Of a stretch of DNA of 64,000 nucleotides, positions 11,201-21,190 are shown one piece after another. Location: positions 62,001-126,000 of the forward strand of contig JAHNEJ010000125.1 in assembly GCA_022559845.1 (NCBI GenBank), given 5' to 3'. The stretch is from Amorphophallus konjac (lineage: Eukaryota; Streptophyta; Magnoliopsida; Alismatales; Araceae). A program made the translations under genes and the position numbers. Under the pieces are notes generated by a model, which was not told the origin of the DNA, searched no databases, and saw only the letters and a list, made by a program, of their open reading frames with translations. The stretch's first letter is position 1; each line of letters opens with the position of its first letter.

Positions 11201-14200
11201 TTATAAAAGTGTACAAAATAAGATTGCTGTTGAAAAACTTTCTGAAATAAACTTAGATACATGTGATCAATGGATACTTGGAGTGGTTAGTTGGTCTTTC
11301 AGTTTCTCTTTTGACTACTGGAAGCATGAAAAGGGTTTTTTTGCATGAGGGAAAAAATGGGTTGCCTTCGAAGTATCTCCATCAGTCACTTGTATTTGTC
11401 ATTGACTCATTGTATAAAGTTCATACATGGTTGTCAAACCCTTGACATTTTTCTGCCTACGAAATGTGAATATATCGAGATGAGAGCTCTTCTTCAAACA
11501 GAAAGTGAGCAAGCACGGCTCTTGAAGGAGATTCCAGAAGTTATTCCTGACATACAAGAGTTGGAGGATATGCCAGATTCTCAGATAGATTTCCAGAGAG
11601 AAAGTAAAGGTTTGAAGGAGATTCCAGACATACATGAGTTGGAGGATATACCAAATCCTCAGATAGATTCCCGGAGAGAAAGTAACGGTTTGAAAGAGAT
11701 TCCAGAAATTATTCGAGACATACAAGAGTTGGAGAACATGCCAAATCCACAGATAGATTTCCAGAGAGAAAGTAAAGATTCAATAGCTTCTTAATGATAA
11801 TTGGCGAAGTTCTTTTATTAAATTTTAACTTTAAATTTGCTGGAGTGAATGTGTAGGACAAAGAGATTGTTCATTTTTAACCCTCTAATATGCTTGCTTG
11901 CCTTCATGTTACTTCTCATGCAAATGATTTACTCCTTCAGAGCCAACTGGGGTACATTTTTCTTATGAGTTGTAATGTTTCTTATTATATGGCATAGACA
12001 TTTTATGTATACCTTTTTCCAAAGTCATTTCGCATTTAGAAGCCACTACTGAGTTGCGTGCATAGCCAACATAGCAACAAGGGCACATATGGCAAAACTC
12101 TCACTTCAGAAGTTACTTTTGGCTTCTACTTCTAACATGAAAAACAGCATCTGGGACAGCCACGTCATCTCCCTCATAAACCCATTTCTAATGTAGGGAG
12201 CTCTAATTTTGAGCTTCTGGTTGGAAGCCGAAAGATCACACAAAAGCTTCACCTAATGAATTTCAGTTTCTTATTCTTACTTGTCTTTGGATATGTTTTA
12301 TCGTCTTTCCTTTTCATAATTAGGATACAAAAAAATCAAAAGAAATAATCTTGAAGTTGTGCTAGAAGATGGGTGTCAAGAACTACAAGTCACAACCTCG
12401 CTTCCAGAAGTATGAAAAATGCAAGTTTTGATCTTCAGTGCATAATGTGTTCATCCTTAACTGAAAACATTCTAATTTTGTCTCCGCATATCCTACCATA
12501 AAAGAGAGATTATTCTTAAGGTTTGGGTGTGCCAATAACTGTGAATATTGAGCTTTGTCACACTTAAACTTTATGCATTTTGCGAACAATTTCTGTGGCA
12601 ATATTGGTTTCTCTAGAGTCAGTACTCATCTCATTTTGACGTGATCAATGACTGAAACTTCAATCATCTTCTTTTTGGGTTCCTCCATTATTTTATTACA
12701 GATTCATATTTACTTTTTCTTTTCTTTTTCCTTTTTTTACAAGGGACTAGATTTTAGTATACTACTGTAAGAATGAACTTGCTCAAATTCTTACTAATTG
12801 TTACAGGTAAGAAGAGTCATCCGTCTGAAGAGGGTATAGCAGCAAAGGCTGAAGGTTTTTTTTTTTTTTTTTGGCATTTTTCAAGCAAGTTCTGCGGCAA
12901 TTATTGGTTTGTGTAGAGTCCGGGCCCATCTAATTTTGATGTGATCAACATGACTGAAACTTCAATCATCTTTCTTTTGGTTTCCTCCAATATTTTAGTA
13001 CAGACCCATTCCTACTTTTCTTTTATTTATTTGTATTTTCTCTTTTTTGATGCAAGGGACCATATTTTATTTTCTCTTTTTAATGCTCAAATTCTTATGT
13101 AATTGTTGCAGATAAGAAGAGCAATCCGTTTGAGGAGGTTATAGAAGCAAAGTCTGAAGGTTTGGTTTCCCCACTCTTCTATGTAGCATTTTGGATTTTT
13201 CATTTCTGAAAATCTGTTGTGAGGTTTCAGCTTAGCAACTTGTTTACAGATCTTGAAAGCTGAGGACTTATTCTAAGAATGTGTTTGTTTCCTGTTGAAA
13301 TGCAATCCGTGAGATGGGTGTACTCAAATTTCATACTCCAATCCCATACAATCAGACCTTGGTTTTAGTTACTATGTCATTGGTGAGCCAAAATTGGTTT
13401 GAGAAGGCTCAAAGTAGATAGGACTGTGTTTCCTCCGGAATTCGACTAGGCTGCTTATAGTGTGCAATGAGCCATTAGGTTACCCATTGAAAGCTATTCC
13501 ATCACTCAATGTTTGATGTTCCTCTTAGTTTAGTTATCACACATTGGATATCACTTAGCTACTTTGTGATTTAGCCTTTTGTATTCAGTAATTGAAGCTG
13601 CATACTTGATGTGTTGTTTCCCATCTGCTGTGTTGCATTTTCTTACCTGTTGTTTGATGTTCATTATTGTATTTTGTTGTGAGGAAAGTTCTAATATTAT
13701 GTGAGGCATGTAATTGCTGGGCATTTTGAGTGTGTAGTGTGCTCTATATGGCCATACTACCTTGGTAAGTTGGTATTGGGGTTATTACAGCATCCTTGTG
13801 TGTAGACGGCTTTTTGAGAGATACAGAGATCATACTAGGACACCACCTTTTAGATCAATTAATGGTATACTGGTGTTATCCACTCTCATCGGGAAAAAGC
13901 AAAACGCATGCTTTACTTATATTGCCTTATATGTTTTCTGTGGTTTGCAGGGAATAAAGCAGCCTTCCTCGAAGCAAGGATGGCAGTATCGGTTTCGGTA
14001 CCGGTTTCGGCCGGTACCGAAACCGATACGTACCGGTTTCGGTATCGGTATCGGTTTCGGCCGAAATCGGTTGAAACCATTCAAAAAACTAAAAAAATTA
14101 GTGATCCTCTCTGGTTTCGGCCGAAACCGTCCGGTTTCGGATCGAAACAGGTCAGTTTCGGCCGAAACCCTTAATGGTTTCGTCCGAAACCATTAAAAAG

Positions 14201-14797
14201 GTATTGTTTTTAGGTATCGGACATGTTACAGTGTTGGGGTCCGGTTTCGGATCGGTACCGGTCGAAACCGATACGTTTCGGCCGAAACGTATCGATTTCG
14301 GCCGATACTGCCAACCATGCCTCGAAGAGGCCACAAATGATGAAGGTTATTTCCACTCAATGCTTCTGCATACAAGTTACTATGTTTCTTTCACGCTATT
14401 GCACTTCATTGCTCTATTATCAATCAATGACTCGCAACCCATTTCATGTATAGGACGGCCTAAGTCGACAGACATGAAGAAAAGCCGTGAAGAGATAACA
14501 GTCATTGAAATAGATGACGACGACGACGATGAACCTCCAGAAGCTATGACGAGTACATCTCAAGCATCTTGTGAAAACCCGGGGAAGAAGCCCATGGGCT
14601 TTGGGGAGAGGGAATGTATATGGTATTATGTGGATCCTTCAGGCAGAGAACAAGGGCCCTTTCAAATGGCCTCGTTAAGATACTGGAAAAGTGAGGGCTT
14701 CTTTGGTGATACGTTTAGAGTCTGGAGAACAGGGCAATCCCGTAAGGATGCCATATTGTTGAAGGAAGCACTTCTTCTACAAAACATTGAGAACTAA
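8247..14797 (+). CDS. PHD-SWIB-Plus3-GYF nuclear protein (CCCH44/NERD-related family), 3' eleven exons
   Basis: Exons by splice signals and phase: 8247-8434, 8625-9495, 9590-9711, 10021-10080, 10833-10883, 11085-11155, 11461-11771, 12807-12854, 13112-13159, 13951-14345 (split by an insertion), 14454-14797; stop TAA at 14795. All junction phases agree, giving about 717 residues without the insertion. Domains in order: second half of a Cys-rich PHD-type finger (GWHTCFICHRSS...KGFCSKCLK, 8247-8400); SWIB/MDM2 (about 8937-9170); Plus3 (about 9320-10883); a charged region; an acidic stretch; GYF (WYYVDPSGREQGPFQ, about 14620-14760). No CCCH finger lies between Plus3 and GYF, so it resembles the shorter Arabidopsis members lacking that finger. 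Family members are chromatin- or RNA-silencing-associated; the GYF domain binds proline-rich partners. The N-terminal exons are not in the window, and the hAT insertion in exon 10 shifts the frame, so activity depends on skipping that exon. It may be a young pseudogene. Confidence 0.88.
11063..11084 (+). repeat. Run of 18 C forming the polypyrimidine tract of an acceptor
   Basis: Eighteen C followed by TCAG lead directly into the exon at 11085. A pure poly-C tract is unusual where U-rich tracts are normal in plant introns. Its length is likely to vary, and possibly affects splicing of this exon. Confidence 0.8.
11156..11460 (+). other. U12-type AT-AC intron (minor spliceosome)
   Basis: The 305-nt intron starts ATATCCTT, identical to the U12 AT-AC donor consensus. 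It ends with CTGCCTAC, with a branch-site-like ACCCTTGAC whose branch A (11445) is 15 nt from the 3' AC. Joining GA at 11154-11155 to G at 11461 gives GWNRE-KCEYIEMRALLQ, which aligns with the family pattern KGW.RE..EY.E...LLQ. No GT donor or AG acceptor placement keeps this block. The signal match is direct; use by the minor spliceosome is inference. Confidence 0.82.
11525..11791 (+). repeat. Three in-frame tandem repeats of about 90 bp inside one exon
   Basis: Residues run LKEIP(EVI)PDIQELEDMP...QIDFQRES three times: units of 90, 78 and 90 bp, starting at about 11523, 11613 and 11691. The unit is acidic with Leu/Ile spacing. Unit 1 ends with the donor-like 'gaaagtaaag', and the same sequence in unit 3 is the presumed real donor at 11772, so use of the earlier copy would drop two units in frame. 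The homologous region of family members has one copy of an LLxEIPEVI-like segment. Confidence 0.85.
12576..13165 (+). repeat. Tandem duplication (about 300 bp) carrying a 48-nt exon
   Basis: Copy 1 (about 12576-12877) and copy 2 (about 12878-13165) share the same intron flanks, for example 'cttcaatcatctt' at 12659-12671 and again near 12960. Each contains a 48-nt exon with a good acceptor and a GAAG|GT donor: 12807-12854 (GKKSHPSEEGIAAKAE) and 13112-13159 (DKKSNPFEEVIEAKSE). Both exons are phase 1-1, so using either or both keeps the frame. Confidence 0.82.
13975..14319. mobile_element. Non-autonomous hAT-type MITE inserted in exon 10 of the PHD-SWIB-GYF gene
   Basis: Terminal inverted repeats CAAGGATGGCAGTATCGG (13975) and, inverted, CATGGTTGGCAGTATCGG (from 14319) match at 16 of 18 positions. 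They are flanked by an exact 8-bp target-site duplication CCTCGAAG (13967-13974 and 14320-14327). The interior is full of palindromic GGTTTCGG/CCGAAACC words. With the duplication it adds 353 bp, which is not a multiple of three, so reading from the left meets a stop near 14172-14174. Eight-bp duplications and CA-start termini are hallmarks of hAT elements. There is no transposase. Confidence 0.9.
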
Positions 14798-16620
14798 ATA
14801 GGTAACTCAGGCGCTGTGTGGAACAATTCATAAAGAAATTTTGTTGCTAGGCCAAAACACTCCAGTGAATTCAGGTTTTTGCATCTCTTTTGGGAGCAAG
14901 TTTCTTGTAAATATAAATATACTCTCAGTTCTATTCAGGAGTGTGAAGCAATCATTCAAAGGCTGTTGCAGTCCATTGAATTAAATTATGAATTTTGGTC
15001 ATAACAGGTTGGTAAGTATAAACGGGATGCCTTTTAACACATGCTTCACATGTACCATTTCAAACCCGATCTTCTATGTAAAATGCATTCCAAGTGGACT
15101 CTTTGTAGATGGAGAGTTGAATGGTCCCATTTTCTGCAGTATTTCTCTTGTTAGAGAGGTGTTGTATATATGTCCCTGCTGGGTTGCACATATGTCCTCG
15201 CCCTAATGGATTCACTGTGATCACATTGGTACATATGTATTGGGTTATTCCCTCTGTGATGTTTAGTGAGCTTCATTGTCTTCTACCCATCGTCCTCTGC
15301 AACTGCAATTCTCGAACACACGACTAGGATTGGTTGTTAGCCATTCCCAGTCGTGAGTAGGCTTATAAGATTGTGATGTGATGTAAGTCTGTCCAGCATA
15401 TTATTAATATTTGTCATTATGAAGAAGAAAACTTGCGAACTCATTACTCGTTGCTTTCCGATTCGATTTCAGTTGGATGTTATGTATCAATTTTTTTTTA
15501 TTTTTTTGGGTGGGCGTGGGGAGGGGTAAGCATTGATGGGGCACACTTGACAGTTGACACAAACCTTGGAACATACGCTTAACATACCTGTTTGATCCCT
15601 ATATTTTTGCAAATTAAGTAAAATCAGGTTCCAACTTCCAAACCTTTTCTTACAAGTAAAATCTTTAATTCACGACTTCTTCTATCTTGTGCCTCTCGCA
15701 TTTCCTGTTACTTTATATGCCATGTCGACCCCAACGCATCTGACTGACTAGTCATCACATCATATGATTAATCTGAATAGAGTGGGATCCAATGTAAGTT
15801 AATGTTTCATAAAATTATTAAAATTAGTCTACCCAACTCGATGGGGCCGTCAAATGTATCTTATTCGCTCCCAGGTAACTTAATCATGTTATCAAACTCG
15901 GTTAAAGGTGAGTAGACGGAATAACTCATCCTATTCGTCTCTTATTCTAACTCATCTTATTCGTCCCTTATTTTGTTATTAAAGTCGCCCTTAGATTTCA
16001 TCTGTTTGCATCTTATAACATGGGTGTGAGCAGATCCGCTTATCTATCAATAGGTCGATCAATTTCTACATTAAGTAAAAATCATTCAAACTTTCAAGTC
16101 CATTTATCAATTTTATAAGAATATAAGATAAGTAATTTGTGGGCAAGTCTATTTTAAAGTTAAATTTTATGTGATCACAAATCAAGTCGAAACATGACCT
16201 ATTTACCCATTTACCTAAAAAACTTGTAAGATCTAAGTAACATCGTTTCGAATATATACATTCTGGACATAGTTATTACTCAATCATCAAACTAGGAAAC
16301 TAATATGCACAAGGTAAGATCTGTTCTCAATTAATGTCAACAAAGATAACCCTAACTTGCACGCCAAAATACAACTGCTCTTTTCGTGGCGCTCTATCCG
16401 CACGTCATCAAACAGACCACAAGAGAGCAATGGAGAAGCGGCGTAGGACACATCTCCATGGCCGCAGGACCCACTGCCAGCTTGTTCATGGTAGCATGGA
16501 CACACGCGATGGAAGAGCAGAGGTGAAGGGAGTACCCTAAGGCCATGCGTGTGCTTGTGACTAAACAAATACCACCCATCCCCCCCCATCCCCATCAGCC
16601 TCTCTTCCTGGCATCTCCCC
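14798..16620. other. 3' flank of the GYF gene and intergenic DNA
   Basis: Non-coding. AATATAAATATA near 14910 could serve as a poly(A) signal for the upstream gene. At 15490-15510 there is a T-rich run. Between about 15830 and 15992 the word 'ttattaaagtcgcccttag' matches the right end of the MITE-like unit at 18511-18751, suggesting a degraded copy. The minus-strand frame at 16287-17132 is antisense to the next gene and its promoter and shows no domain. Confidence 0.5.
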
Positions 16621-16635
16621 ATGTGCTCCTCTCCA

Positions 16636-16781
16636 ACATATATAGACATCCTTCTCATCCACCATTCCCACCTTCGCCCCACGTAACTTCCTTTCCAAAC
16701 TGCTGCTCTTCCAATCGTCAAGTCCCCCACCTGCGCAAGGACATAACACCTCTCTCTAACTCTCTCTCTCTCTCTCTCTAG
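16636..16781 (+). promoter_or_regulatory. TATA box and CT-rich leader of the DUF538 gene
   Basis: ACATATATAGA at 16636-16646 is a good TATA box about 390 bp upstream of the start codon. It is followed by a pyrimidine-rich stretch and a (CT)n run at about 16752-16781, typical of plant core promoter/5'UTR Y-patches. A CACCAAG|GTACTT at about 16910 could be a 5'UTR splice donor. Confidence 0.5.
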
Positions 16782-17034
16782 GCCTTCATCTTGTTCCTCC
16801 GCCCTTCCAAACCCAGCAGGGCCAGCACAAAAAGACTCCATCTTTGATTCTTTGTCAAGAAATTTCTCCAGGAGAGACCCATTAGAGAGCGATCCAGAAG
16901 GACAAATCACCAAGGTACTTCTTCTGTTCTTCACAACCGCAAAAAGGGATCTCCTTTTTTGGGGGAGGGGGTGGAGGAGGAGGAACGGCAACAACCCTAG
17001 CGCGCACTCCCCAATTCCGGCGACGACCCAGATC

Positions 17035-17529
17035 ATGGCGTCGGCCCCCAGATCGGCCCTGCCCTTCCTGGGCCTCGTCCTGATCGCTTCCCTCGCGGGC
17101 GCCGCCGCCCAGGCCGGGGGCGACGCCCCCACCGCCTACGAGATGCTGGAGAAGTACGGGTTCCCCCGGGGGATCCTCCCGGAGGGGGTGACCTCGTACG
17201 TGCTGCGGGAGGACGGCACCTTCGAGGTGCACCTCTCCGGCCGCGGCGACTGCGACTTCGCCGTGGAGGGCGGCTACCTGCTCAACTACAAGAGGACGAT
17301 CACGGGGCGGCTGGACGCCGCCTCGGGCGCGCTCAGGGAGCTCAGGGGCGTCAGCGTGAAGGTCCTCTTCGTTTGGTTCGGCATCAGCGAGGTGGTCAAG
17401 GGCGGCGGGCATCTCAACTTCTACGTCGGCCCCCTCTCTGCCTCCTTCCCCCTATCCAACTTCGAGGAGTGCCCCCGCTGCCGCTGCGGCTACGACTGCG
17501 GCTCCGCCGCGATGGTCACCGACGCCTAG
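17035..17529 (+). CDS. DUF538 family secreted protein
   Basis: A single exon encodes 164 residues. A cleavable signal peptide is visible at 1-26 (Leu/Ala-rich, ending GAAAQA), then the DUF538 domain: AYEMLEKYGFPRGILPEGV, a short beta-rich middle with the YLLNYKRTITGRL block, GVSVKVLFVWFGISEV, and the C-terminal CPRCRCGYDC motif. Length and motif order match plant DUF538 proteins such as Arabidopsis SVB, which affects trichome branching; the molecular role is not settled. The frame is open upstream to 16852, but the ATG at 17035 is chosen because the signal peptide follows it at once and homologues start there. The coding GC content is far higher than in the flanks, as in grass-type monocot genes. 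The gene looks intact, with a TATA box at 16636 and a possible AATAAA at 17680. Confidence 0.94.
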   Translation: MASAPRSALPFLGLVLIASLAGAAAQAGGDAPTAYEMLEKYGFPRGILPEGVTSYVLREDGTFEVHLSGRGDCDFAVEGGYLLNYKRTITGRLDAASGALRELRGVSVKVLFVWFGISEVVKGGGHLNFYVGPLSASFPLSNFEECPRCRCGYDCGSAAMVTDA

Positions 17530-17679
17530 AGCGCGTGCATGCCAGGTGTTTGTAGAAAGATAAAAAAAAAAACTATCTCCCCCTTCCCCCCTAGCTCCAT
17601 CAATCTCTGTATGCCTTCCAGAAAATTAAGGATTTTAAGGATTCCATCTATTACATCGGGGTTTGGATGCGTCTCCATG

Positions 17680-17685
17680 AATAAA
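17680..17685 (+). terminator. Possible poly(A) signal of the DUF538 gene
   Basis: AATAAA 151 bp after the stop codon, a plausible plant 3'UTR length. Confidence 0.4.
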
Positions 17686-18510
17686 AGAACAGATTTTTCA
17701 TGTGCCCGCCATGGGGATTCCATCCGTGCTCTTTCTTTTGTTGTGGGGCAGGAGGGATCACTGTGCTTAGTATATGACAATGTGATGGAATCCGTCTCTG
17801 GGTCTTGGAGAGCTCCATGTGGTTGGCGTGCTGGTTCCTGGGGAATCACAGGATGGGGATTCTGAAGATTCCATGGGTTGTTTGGAAATGGTGCAAGGAT
17901 TAAGGGTAAAAGAGAATAATACCTGGGAGCGCTGTGATGTCTCCAGATAGATATGGGAGGAGATGAATCGGATTTCTGATGATCGTGCTTCCGTTGTGGA
18001 TCTTGGCATGGTGAAAGGGATGCATGGTGGGGAGGAAAAGCTTCCGTTTTGACTTGTCCCATCACACGTTTTAGGCATTAGGATTGCAGAGGAATCATCT
18101 TTCTCGAATTTCCGAAACAGAAATGGAGCACCGCGTCTCCATCTTCCCCTCTTGCAGCATTGCAGAGGAGATGATGGTGCCAACCACCCATTCACCACCA
18201 AAACAAGGGGAAGAAAAGGGGAAATTAATTAGCATCCCTTTGTCAAAGCATCTGGCTTTCTAGCTCCTGTTAGACAATTCAGTGTCTCTCTCCCTTTATT
18301 TTTTGACCAGATTTATTTTGCAGTATGTGTTCTTGTTATCTGGACGTATTAATACGTTAACACTAAGATCTTAATATGTTAGTATATTAATGTATTCAAG
18401 TCTTAAAGTGTTAAAGTTAAAATGTTACGCTTAAAGTCATTAATGTCTTAGAAGACTTAGTCTTAATGCCTTAATATCTCTTGTTAACGGTATGTAATGT
18501 AAAGTTCTTT

Positions 18511-18751
18511 TAAGGCCATGTTTGATAAATGGTTAAGTTCATGTAGGATAGGTTAACGGGAGTGAGGTGAATTATTCTTGATTTCACATTTTTTTTCTTA
18601 ATCAAGGTCTGATGGAGTTAAAGTGGATTAACTCATTTTTAAAAAATAGGTGGAACTAGTTAACTCACTCCGATTAAAATTAAGAGTCGGGTGGATCATC
18701 CCGAGTAGGCCACCTGCCAATAACCTGATCCGTTATTAAACTCGTCCTTAG
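18511..18751. mobile_element. Possible small MITE
   Basis: The left end TAAGGCCATGTTTGATAA and the inverted right end TAAGGACGAGTTTAATAA (from 18750) match at 14 of 18 positions around about 240 bp of AT-rich non-coding DNA. 'Gtttgata' termini recur elsewhere in the window (near 15970, 36810 and 36995). The target-site duplication is unclear. Confidence 0.4.
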
Positions 18752-20825
18752 ATTTTCGACCTCTGGCTACTCACTTACTCGATCTCTACCTCAGCCTCAA
18801 TCGTGTGCGATCCGAGTTATTGGAATGCATAAGTCCTGTCAAAAAGAAAGGGATAAAAATTGCAAATTTTTTTGATAGTGACCGGACGGTAAATTAGATA
18901 TTGCAAGGAGAAGATGATTATTTTCTCTAGATGGTAACCGGATATTTTAGGGCTCGTGCCACATCCACATACCACCAGATTATTATTCTCTTCAACGCTA
19001 TCTTTTTCCAAAAACTGATAATTCTCATTCTAAACGGCATTATTGTTGTATATATGTCGAGAAAAAATACCGTTTATGACAATGTCAATTGTTAATAATA
19101 ATGTTCTATTATTTCGAAAAGGCAATTTTATCATGTTGACAGGGTGATAGGGGATACTATGATGTGCACACGATCTGTTGGAGACTGACGATTAAAAGTT
19201 GAATTCAAGCCGTACTGTGGATCGAATCGAATCGGATTGAGCATGACTTCAGTTTGAACTACGACTAATACGAGCAACGGGATTGGGTGAACAGCATGTG
19301 AAATCTATTTTTAAGCGGATTGAGGTAGATTGAACTGAAGTTTTGATTGAAGGTATACACAATAATTAATTGTTACATTAATTTTAAAAGTTAGTCATTT
19401 AAATTAAAGAACATGCAAATCAGTGAACGTTAAAAGGAAAGAAAGAAAAACTACACCGTTTTTGGGTTGTTAATCTGATTAGAAATTCGAATTAACGAAA
19501 GCAGTCTTCAAAATTGCGACTAATACATATTTCAAGTCATGTTAAAGTTATAAGAAGATATATAACCAATAATTTTCAATAATTTTGTAGTGACTGTCGT
19601 ACATGAGCTGAAAATTAACTTTTGACATGAACTTATATTAGAAGAACATTAAAATAAATTAATATCTAAAAATATTGATAATTTTATAGATTGAATTGAG
19701 GGGCCGTTTGGGGAGTGCATTGGGCTTTGATTATTCCCCCCCAAAAAAAAATTATTGGAGAGAGAAATTATTCATTTAGAGAGATTTTTGAAGATTTCGA
19801 AAAGCGAATAATTTTATTCCTATATCTCTTTAGAATTTAAAAATTGACTTTCAAAATTTTGGACTTGATTTTAATACATTTGTTTTGACTTTTGAAACGT
19901 GAAACTTTTAGGATCAAAAGACCCAAATCCAATATAAGATTGGGTTTAGAAACAAACTCTAGTACAATGTATATCAAAGTTACAGATCCAATCTATTATT
20001 GAGCTTCTACTCTTCTATCACATAATTCACGAGGGGCGAAGATGATGAATTTTGACCCGAATATTTTCCCAATCTGTAAAACCATAAATCCGATAAGATC
20101 CGAGAGATTCGAATCCAATTTGATTGGAAAATTAATTAGATCTGCTTACATTCCCACACTTTCGATTTTATTAAAGATTTCAGAAGGAAAGACCTTGCAG
20201 GGCCACCTAACTCGTCACATCAACGGATGTCAGATGTCTAAATTTTATACAATATTTAATATCGGAAGTCTAATTTGAAACTCCAAAACAATCAGAATTC
20301 TTGACTGCATTCGTATGTAACGCTGCTTATGCATACAAACTTTGCCGAAGCGAATAAGTTTTTTTTTGGACGATGAAAAGCTTTTCGCAGTGATGTTTGA
20401 CTCTACGAAAAAAACAATGAACTTTACATATAAATATTAAAATTATAGATTGTTTAGGCTATACCAGACTTTATTCTATTATTACACCGCACCAAGGTGG
20501 ATGCTTACCATAGAACCTGTTTGTTCGCGGGCCTCACAGCTGGCGTGGGTGGGGGCCGAGACGCTCGAATGGTGGACGGCGGCACATGCAAAGGCCTGAT
20601 AAAGTATGGCGCTACTGAGCCAAGATTGGCATCCGACTCAACGAGTAGGGCTTGTTTGACATCCGAGTAGATAACTCGTCAGATGATAGAGAGAGTGGTG
20701 GGCTCCATTCTCTCCTCACATTCATCCACGCTAACAGACTCTGAGGTCGAACACGTTAACTGCATCCGGTTAACAAAGACACCCCTAAAATTTAGATTAC
20801 GAGTAATGCTCAGTGTTTTAGAACA
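18752..20825. other. AT-rich intergenic DNA
   Basis: I see no gene. The stretch has many stops in all frames, short A/T runs, and a 'ggggccgtttgg' at about 19700 that resembles a MITE end without a visible partner. Confidence 0.5.
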
Positions 20826-21190
20826 TGAGTAATGATTAGTGCATAAGCTGGTTATTTTCCAATTTAAGTGTGTATAACTAATTTTTTTTAAAAAAAATTA
20901 GGTAACGTAAGTCTCAAGTCCTTCTCCTTTGTCGTAAAAATATATCTCCATCTGATAGTTTAAAAAATCTAAAAAGATCATATTAATTGAATAATGTTGG
21001 ACCTAATTACTTAAAAATTAATATTTTGATTTTATTTTTTGTGAGTTATCCGATCGAGATATGTCTTGTATGATAAATTAAAATAAATTACAACCCATGT
21101 TACAAAAAATAATTTTTTTAAAAAAATATTTACTTGATACACACTTCAAGTGTGTAATTGCAGCATGATATGCACTAAACATTACTCATT
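20826..21190. mobile_element. Foldback MITE of about 365 bp
   Basis: Left TGAGTAATGATTAGTGCAT and inverted right end TGAGTAATGTTTAGTGCAT match at 18 of 19 positions. A second matched block lies inside (AAGTGTGTATAA against its inverse around 21135-21155). The interior is AT-rich and non-coding. The target-site duplication was not resolved. Confidence 0.65.

Noticed and set aside
12324..12410. Possible extra exon of the GYF gene between 11771 and 12807
   Set aside because: There is an acceptor at 12322-12323, but no donor gives the phase 1 end needed to join 12807. Skipping it gives perfect phases.
13762..14196. ORF rich in Arg, Phe and Gly
   Set aside because: The frame through the palindromic hAT MITE; not protein-like outside the split exon.
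16287..17132. 281-aa minus-strand ORF
   Set aside because: It is antisense to the promoter, leader and first codons of the DUF538 gene. It has no domain, and the sense gene explains the region.
16882..17412. 176-aa minus-strand ORF
   Set aside because: A shadow of the GC-rich DUF538 coding sequence in an antisense frame; Ala/Pro/Arg-rich with no domain.
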